DNA of 45,298 nt from Anaerolineaceae bacterium (lineage in GTDB: Bacteria; Chloroflexota; Anaerolineae; Promineifilales; Promineifilaceae): assembly GCA_002699125.1 (NCBI GenBank), contig PABI01000121.1, positions 1-45,298 on the forward strand, given 5' to 3'. Below the pieces are notes generated by a model. It was not told the DNA's origin and did no database searches. It saw only the letters and a list, made by a program, of their open reading frames with translations. The translations under genes and the position numbers were made by a program. Shown one piece after another: positions 41,537 through 45,298 of this stretch (positions within the stretch are counted from its first letter, which is position 1; the number at the start of each line of letters is the position of its first letter).

Positions 41537-42112
41537 TTAATTCTCTTGGTGGCTGTTAGAATCGTTTTCATCGATAAGGGAATCAATTTTAGCTGACAAC
41601 GTTTCAATCTGGCTCGTCAGCTCCTCCACTTCTTCACGAGATGGGACGCCTCGGACGTTGAGCAACCGTTCCAGCCGCTGTTGGCCGGAAAATAGCTCTT
41701 TGCTTTTTTCCTGGCCGGCTGAAATAAGCTTTTCGCTCAGGGCCATCGCCTCTTCTCTAGCCATCTCGCCCTGCTCTACCAGGGTTTGCAGCCGTTTTTC
41801 AATTTCTTCATCGACGTGCTTGAGTAATTCCAATGGTGAATTCAGGTTACGACGCAATGTATTAAGCGTATCCCCTCCAGCCCGTACCAGCCCGGTTAGT
41901 ACAGACTTGGGCAAAAAACCACTATTCCGCTTTTCTTGTTCAAAAATGATTTGCGTGAGGGTGACGGCCGTTAAATCTTCTTCTGTGGTGTGGTCAATTA
42001 CCTGCACTTCGGCCCCGTCCCGGATGAGTTCTGCAATGCCGTCTAGCGTAATGTACCGCTTGGCTTCTGTGTCATACAGTTTCCGGTTGGGATAACGTTT
42101 GATAACGGGCAT
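41537..42112 (-). CDS. PHA accumulation regulator (PhaR-type) with phasin-like tail
   Basis: A 191-residue protein. The PHB/PHA accumulation regulator N-terminal domain (residues 1-62) is clear from VIKRYPNRKLYDTEAKRYITLDGIAELIRDG; in PhaR it binds DNA. The rest is coiled coil. The end (LERLLNVRGVPSREEVEELTSQIETLSAKIDSL) closely matches the ends of the two phasin-like proteins encoded upstream. PhaR proteins repress phasin genes and are titrated by PHA granules. No PHA synthase gene is in the window. The ATG has an AAGGA site 12 bp away. Confidence 0.88.
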   Translation of the reverse strand: MPVIKRYPNRKLYDTEAKRYITLDGIAELIRDGAEVQVIDHTTEEDLTAVTLTQIIFEQEKRNSGFLPKSVLTGLVRAGGDTLNTLRRNLNSPLELLKHVDEEIEKRLQTLVEQGEMAREEAMALSEKLISAGQEKSKELFSGQQRLERLLNVRGVPSREEVEELTSQIETLSAKIDSLIDENDSNSHQEN

Positions 42113-42174
42113 AGTGGGTTAATCCTTCGCATTTTTTGCTGCGTTTACTTCCTTGGCCAGATTTCTCAATGATT

Positions 42175-42185
42175 CAGTGCGTCAT
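42175..42185. promoter_or_regulatory. CAGTGCGTCAT site upstream of phaR-like gene
   Basis: An 11-bp sequence 63 bp upstream of the phaR-like start is repeated exactly at 43326-43336 upstream of the second phasin gene. Candidate PhaR-type operator half-site. Confidence 0.45.
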
Positions 42186-42217
42186 CAGAAATTATAGGCG
42201 TGATTACGGGATATGCA

Positions 42218-42259
42218 ACAAGGGAGAGGTCTGGCCAAACGGCCGTTCCTCTCCCTTGT
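42218..42259. terminator. Hairpin between phasin and phaR-like genes
   Basis: Perfect 12-bp arms ACAAGGGAGAGG (42218-42229) and CCTCTCCCTTGT (42248-42259) enclose an ACGGCCGT octamer. It lies just downstream of the phasin-like stop on the minus strand. It has no T-tract, so it may be an attenuator or RNA-stabilising hairpin rather than a full terminator. Confidence 0.5.
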
Positions 42260-42294
42260 TCAGTTTGTTATTCAATTAGCAAAGCAGAAAATGC

Positions 42295-42672
42295 TTACTT
42301 TTGCTCTTTCAGTGAGTCGATCTTTTTAGTGAGTTCAGCAACTTTTTTGCTCAGCTGTTCAATGTCTGATTTGGTAGGAATGTTCATGCGATTGAGCAGG
42401 CTTTCCATGCGCTTCTCCAGCTCATCGCTGACACGCTTGCTGCTTTCCTTGGCGCGCTCTTTGCGCTTTTCTGCCAGATCGTTTAGCAGGGAACGGCCGT
42501 CTTTCTCGGCAATCTCACCCTTTTCAATCAACTTGTGAACAAATTTTTCTGCTTCATCCTGAGCAATCGTAACGGCACCGACACCGGCCAACAGCACGCG
42601 GCGCACGCCTTCTACAAACGGATTAGCTGTTTCTTCTACAACTTCCTCTTCTACTTTAATTTTTTCGGCCAT
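42295..42672 (-). CDS. Phasin-like PHA granule-associated protein 1
   Basis: A 125-residue protein of the PhaI/PhaF-type granule-associated family. An acidic N-terminus (MAEKIKVEEEVVEET), a hydrophobic amphipathic helix (NPFVEGVRRVLLAGVGAVTIAQDEAEKF), a highly charged coiled coil, and the C-terminal module RMESLLNRMNIPTKSDIEQLSKKVAELTKKIDSL follow one another. Phasins coat polyhydroxyalkanoate granules. The start at 42672 is chosen over 42675 because spacing to GAGG is better and it matches the MAEKI start of the paralogue. Confidence 0.82.
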   Translation of the reverse strand: MAEKIKVEEEVVEETANPFVEGVRRVLLAGVGAVTIAQDEAEKFVHKLIEKGEIAEKDGRSLLNDLAEKRKERAKESSKRVSDELEKRMESLLNRMNIPTKSDIEQLSKKVAELTKKIDSLKEQK

Positions 42673-42720
42673 CATATTACCTCGTCTAATTTTCTAAATT
42701 TACCTAATCAATGTTAACCG

Positions 42721-42758
42721 ACAAAACGCGGGCAGATGAATGGCTCACCTACCCGCGT
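42721..42758 (-). terminator. Rho-independent terminator after phasin-like gene 2
   Basis: On the minus strand ACGCGGG pairs with CCCGCGT across a 19-nt loop and is followed by TTTTGT. It lies about 100 bp past the stop of the 42855 gene. Confidence 0.6.
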
Positions 42759-42854
42759 AATATCTTCCCAATTTCTCACATCCCCTAGAGGTGGTTGTTG
42801 TTAATGAATGCCTAAACATCCATCGGTGCCCGGTTGAGTCACAAGCAGCTTACA

Positions 42855-43229
42855 TTAGGCCGCTTTGCTTAAATCGTTTACTTTTTTATTCAACGTTGAA
42901 ACCTTGCGGCTCAATTTTTCGATGTCGTTTTTGGAAGGAATGTTCATCCGATGCAAAACATTCTCAAGCCGGTCTTCAACTTCTTTTTCAACGCGCTTGG
43001 CTGCTTTCTTGGCGTCTTTCTGCCGATCTTCCATCTGCTTGTTAACCATCTTGCGCGTCTTTTCTTCGGTAGCGGTGCCCCGCTCAACCAGGTTGTTGAA
43101 CAGCTCGGTCAATTCTTCTTGAGCTAAAGTAACGACGCCCAAACCGGCCAGCATAACTTTACGGCCGTTTTCAACCAACATATTTACATTCTCTTCAACC
43201 GTTTCGGTGAACTCAATTTTCTCTGCCAT
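42855..43229 (-). CDS. Phasin-like PHA granule-associated protein 2
   Basis: A 124-residue paralogue of the 42295 product: MAEKIEFTETVEENVNMLVENGRKVMLAGLGVVTLAQEELTELFNNLVERG, a Lys/Glu-rich coiled coil, and the C-terminal module RLENVLHRMNIPSKNDIEKLSRKVSTLNKKVNDL. AGGAGG precedes the ATG. The upstream DNA holds a CAGTGCGTCAT inverted pair and a series of TTGAAAAT repeats, both candidate control sites. A tandem duplication of the phasin gene is the simplest origin. Confidence 0.82.
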   Translation of the reverse strand: MAEKIEFTETVEENVNMLVENGRKVMLAGLGVVTLAQEELTELFNNLVERGTATEEKTRKMVNKQMEDRQKDAKKAAKRVEKEVEDRLENVLHRMNIPSKNDIEKLSRKVSTLNKKVNDLSKAA

Positions 43230-43293
43230 CTTAAGCCTCCTGCAATCCTACTTCAAATAGGATTGCCTGCTATTAGTTTGTTTAAATTCATTT

Positions 43294-43336
43294 ATGACGC
43301 ATTGCATCATGAGTAAAATATAACACAGTGCGTCAT
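43294..43336. promoter_or_regulatory. ATGACGCATTG / CAGTGCGTCAT inverted operator pair
   Basis: ATGACGCATTG (43294-43304) and CAGTGCGTCAT (43326-43336) are inverted copies with one mismatch, 65-107 bp upstream of the phasin-like start. The second half is identical to 42175-42185 upstream of the phaR-like gene. Confidence 0.55.
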
Positions 43337-43382
43337 AGGTGTCAAGAGGCCAAATCTTTGATCTTGTAGGATTTCAACTTAA

Positions 43383-43456
43383 ATGAAAATCGTTTCATTT
43401 TCGTTGAAAATATGTTTCATCCAAATTGAAAATGAAATTTCATTCCCGTTGAAAAT
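43383..43456. repeat. Periodic TTGAAAAT...TTTCAT repeats (about 22 bp)
   Basis: ATGAAAAT at 43383 and TTGAAAAT at 43404, 43426 and 43449 recur every 21-23 bp. TTTCAT blocks lie between them at about 43393, 43415 and 43438. The spacing is two helical turns, so all copies face the same side of the DNA. Confidence 0.7.
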
Positions 43457-43531
43457 GTCCTATTTTCGGCCGTTTTGCCGGAAAAATTCTTTGGCAAGGT
43501 GAGCCGGATCATACCTTCGACCGCAGGAAAT

Positions 43532-43560
43532 AAAAACGCCTCCCCATTCGAGGAGGCGTC
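43532..43560 (-). terminator. Rho-independent terminator of the 43588 gene
   Basis: Minus-strand ACGCCTCC/GGAGGCGT stem with an 8-nt loop and a following T-run (A-run at 43532-43536) lies 28 bp past the stop of the 43588-43995 gene. Confidence 0.88.
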
Positions 43561-43587
43561 TTTAATAGCGTCACAATATCCTGCCAA

Positions 43588-43995
43588 TTAAGTTAACCGT
43601 TCAAAAAAACCGTCCTTCTCAAGATGACCATATTGTTGCTTCATTTCAAGAAAACCCTGAACAATCGCTTGAGAAACTAGTTTCTTTTGGGCATGGGACA
43701 AAGACTGTCCTTTTGCTTCGGTTTTGCTGATGGCCCTTTCAATAGCAACTTCCGCTACTTTTCGAGCCATCATCAGATTGCCCTCTGTTGCGGCCGTTGC
43801 CGGGCGAATATTACTGTCATAGATGTAGCGGAATTTCGATTCAGACTCATCCTTGAGCAATGAGCTGGTAGCGTCGTGCGGGAAAAGGTCAACACTATCT
43901 TCACGTACTTGCTTGATCACCATCAGATAACGATTGCCATCGTCTGTCTCATACCAGACCTTATCCCCTAATTCATATTTATCTGAGTAAGCCAT
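43588..43995 (-). CDS. Hypothetical protein with SH3-like N-terminus
   Basis: A 135-residue soluble protein. The first part (KYELGDKVWYETDDGNRYLMVIKQVREDSVDLFP) looks like a small beta-barrel, and the rest is helical (MMARKVAEVAIERAISKTEAKGQSLSHAQKKLVSQAIVQGFLEMKQQYG). GGAGGTAAT precedes the ATG and a terminator follows, so it is a single-gene unit. I do not recognise the family. Confidence 0.75.
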   Translation of the reverse strand: MAYSDKYELGDKVWYETDDGNRYLMVIKQVREDSVDLFPHDATSSLLKDESESKFRYIYDSNIRPATAATEGNLMMARKVAEVAIERAISKTEAKGQSLSHAQKKLVSQAIVQGFLEMKQQYGHLEKDGFFERLT

Positions 43996-44325
43996 CCTTA
44001 TTACCTCCGTATGTTGATTTATGAATATTCATGTGCATATCCAAATGAACCCCAAGGTTCCCAGACCACCTGATGAAAATTGAAGAATTGAACCTTACTC
44101 AATATAAATCATTCAGTTTTAGACGGTGTAAAATGGGTGTGAGGAAATTGGAAAGGCTTCTTGGTTGAGATTGGAGAGGTGGGGGACGGCCGTTACCTCC
44201 TAATGTTGCAGGACTGAATTGAAGCTGAACCATTGATCAGGTACATGAGACTGCTTGGCTATTCCAAATATCACTCGCCATTTGTACAATTGAGGTGCTT
44301 ATAACTAATATTTGGGGGAAGAACA
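43996..44325. other. Divergent intergenic region, no gene seen
   Basis: 330 bp between divergent genes. One ACGGCCGT octamer lies at about 44187. No strong hairpin, promoter or repeat was recognised. Confidence 0.5.
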
Positions 44326-44796
44326 ATGGGTAGCCAACCACAGACAATCATAGGGCCACACGGCCGTTTCACTCGGCAAGAAAACGGTCTTATTCATTTC
44401 TATAAGACTGATGGCGTCACGATAGACGAAGCAACAGCACTTCAATACCTGGAGAGCGTTCGTGCGCTCGATGATTCTGGTACAGCTCGGGTCCTCGTAA
44501 TTCAAGGCAAAAAGGTGGAATACACCTTTGAGGCTCAACACACCCTCCTCACAAACAAGCTCCTCAGCGGATTAGCCTTTGTCACACAAGACAATATGCA
44601 GCGACTGACAACTGGTTTGCTGAGAGACCTGGCCAGGGCTTTTAGGGCCAAGTTTCCGGTGGGTATTTTTGAATCTGTAGAGGAAGCCGAAGCCTGGCTG
44701 CTTAATGGCTCGAACATCAAGGGGGTAGATAACGGCCATGTTTCAAGAGAAAACGACTTTGCAAGATTGCTTGTAATGGAAAGCTTGCTAGAATGA
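44326..44796 (+). CDS. STAS-like small protein (DUF7793-type), tentative
   Basis: A 156-residue soluble protein. The order GLIHFYKTDGVTIDEATALQYLESVRALDDSGTARVLVIQGKKVEYTFEAQHTL...RLTTGLLRDLARAFRAKFPVGIFESVEEAEAWLL fits a STAS/SpoIIAA-like alpha/beta fold: strand, helix, strand, then a C-terminal FxSxEEAxxWL helix. Such proteins are partner-switch or lipid-binding modules. GGGGGAAG precedes the ATG. A strong terminator follows at 44930. Confidence 0.6.
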   Translation: MGSQPQTIIGPHGRFTRQENGLIHFYKTDGVTIDEATALQYLESVRALDDSGTARVLVIQGKKVEYTFEAQHTLLTNKLLSGLAFVTQDNMQRLTTGLLRDLARAFRAKFPVGIFESVEEAEAWLLNGSNIKGVDNGHVSRENDFARLLVMESLLE

Positions 44797-44929
44797 GTAT
44801 GCGCTGGCTGGTTTGGTATTGGCTAAAACAACTCCTCCCCAAAACTGGCACGAGAAACGCGACTGGAACAACACCTACTGGCGCAGGGCACGTCTGCAAC
44901 CCCCAGCCAATACTATGGACGTATCCGCT

Positions 44930-44963
44930 AGAGCCGTCTGTCCCTCCTGACGGCTCTTTTTTT
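44930..44963 (+). terminator. Rho-independent terminator
   Basis: AGAGCCGTC, loop TGTCCCTCCT, GACGGCTCT and a run of T, 134 bp past the 44326-44796 gene. Confidence 0.88.
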
Positions 44964-45016
44964 ATCTACTTCTTGCAAGCTGTACAGCGGGAGTCACCTT
45001 AGAAAAAAGGATTTGC

Positions 45017-45298
45017 ATGACCCTCAAGATAACCCGGAAAAAAGATTGTGGTAACTCGCCCAAAAACCAGCTAGTTGAAGCATTGGTGATTGCCTTTGCC
45101 AGGCGTGATATTGATTTCATCCTCAAGAGCGTTACAGATGACATCATTTGGAAAGTTGTTGGCCAGGCCACAGTTCAGGGAAAAGATGATGTTGAGGCCA
45201 CGCTAAAAAGCCCTATATATAATTCCGAGGTCACAGAGTTAAACATTGACCACGTTTCTACGCATGGTACAGTTGGCTCTGTAAACGGTATCAGAAAA
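45017..45298 (+). CDS. SnoaL/NTF2-like protein, 3' end outside the window
   Basis: An open frame of 94 codons runs off the right edge. It reads MTLKITRKKDCGNSPKNQLV followed by EALVIAFARRDIDFILKSVTDDIIWKVVGQ and a VQGKDDVEATL segment. The pattern of helix, FxxxDxDxIxxxxxDDxxW and GxxxxxGKDDV is typical of SnoaL-like polyketide-cyclase fold (NTF2) proteins, which are often small hydrolases, isomerases or binding proteins. AAAGG lies 6 bp before the ATG. Function unknown and the C-terminus is missing. Confidence 0.7.
   Translation, partial: MTLKITRKKDCGNSPKNQLVEALVIAFARRDIDFILKSVTDDIIWKVVGQATVQGKDDVEATLKSPIYNSEVTELNIDHVSTHGTVGSVNGIRK

Larger units (their letters stand above)
43230..43587. other. 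A/T-rich control region upstream of phasin-like gene 2
   Basis: A 358-bp gap with no gene. It carries the inverted ATGACGCATTG/CAGTGCGTCAT pair (43294-43336), the TTGAAAAT series (43383-43456) and the terminator of the next gene (43532-43560). Confidence 0.7.

Noticed and set aside
44793..45002. A 69-codon frame starting in the stop codon of the STAS-like gene (ATGA overlap)
   Set aside because: It reads straight through a strong Rho-independent terminator (44930-44963) and its product has no recognisable features.

Overview
The window looks like a chromosomal segment of a member of the Chloroflexota (Anaerolineae/Caldilineae-like). This is an inference from the Thr/Pro-rich linkers in exported proteins, a form I CO dehydrogenase locus, a reductive dehalogenase operon, and the dense population of small intergenic inverted repeats. 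No rRNA, phage, transposase or CRISPR array was seen. One tRNA gene is present, tRNA-Glu(CTC). The palindrome ACGGCCGT occurs about 70 times by hand count, in genes and intergenic DNA alike, where roughly one copy would be expected by chance. It behaves like a highly iterated palindrome comparable in kind to HIP1 of cyanobacteria.

Layout. 1-6.3 kb: a TetR regulator, then a leftward ABC export-type cluster (Yip1-like membrane protein, LolD/MacB-like ATPase, exported TIG/CARDB protein, FtsX/MacB permease), interrupted by an AT-richer DUF1877-like gene. 6.3-10.9 kb: M14 zinc carboxypeptidase, PAS sensor kinase and an EamA transporter. 10.9-16.6 kb: a leftward operon of reductive dehalogenase (rdhA), its small membrane anchor (rdhB), a NosR/PceC-like flavin and Fe-S membrane protein (rdhC), a His-rich membrane protein, the flavin transferase apbE and a TPR protein. 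Just upstream lies a NarL/NarX-type two-component pair (16.9-19.2 kb). 19.2-24.7 kb: a small unknown protein, tRNA-Glu with a near-consensus promoter, an ABC1/UbiB kinase, a YegP-like protein, an SH3b membrane protein and lipoamide dehydrogenase.

24.9-33.2 kb: a rightward aerobic CO dehydrogenase locus, coxD-coxE-coxG-coxM-coxS-coxL-coxF. CoxL carries the form I active-site loop AYRCSFR. CoxF is an XdhC-type maturation factor fused to two YHS metal-binding domains. 33.3-35.7 kb: a cytochrome P450 divergent from a TetR regulator, with three related operator-like sites between them. 35.8-43.2 kb: a leftward block containing a second molybdenum hydroxylase (coxS-coxL-coxM order, form II loop AYRGAGR), three SRPBCC-fold proteins including a CoxG, a PhaR-type regulator and two phasin-like proteins. 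The last three share one C-terminal coiled-coil module. 43.6-45.3 kb: small proteins of unknown function and a SnoaL-like gene cut by the window edge.

Taken together, the segment encodes electron input from CO and possibly other small molecules through molybdenum hydroxylases, electron output to a corrinoid/Fe-S reductive dehalogenase through a flavinylated membrane protein, and carbon-granule proteins. The intergenic space is filled with REP-like repeats of at least ten families, several of which supply the stop codon of the adjacent gene.
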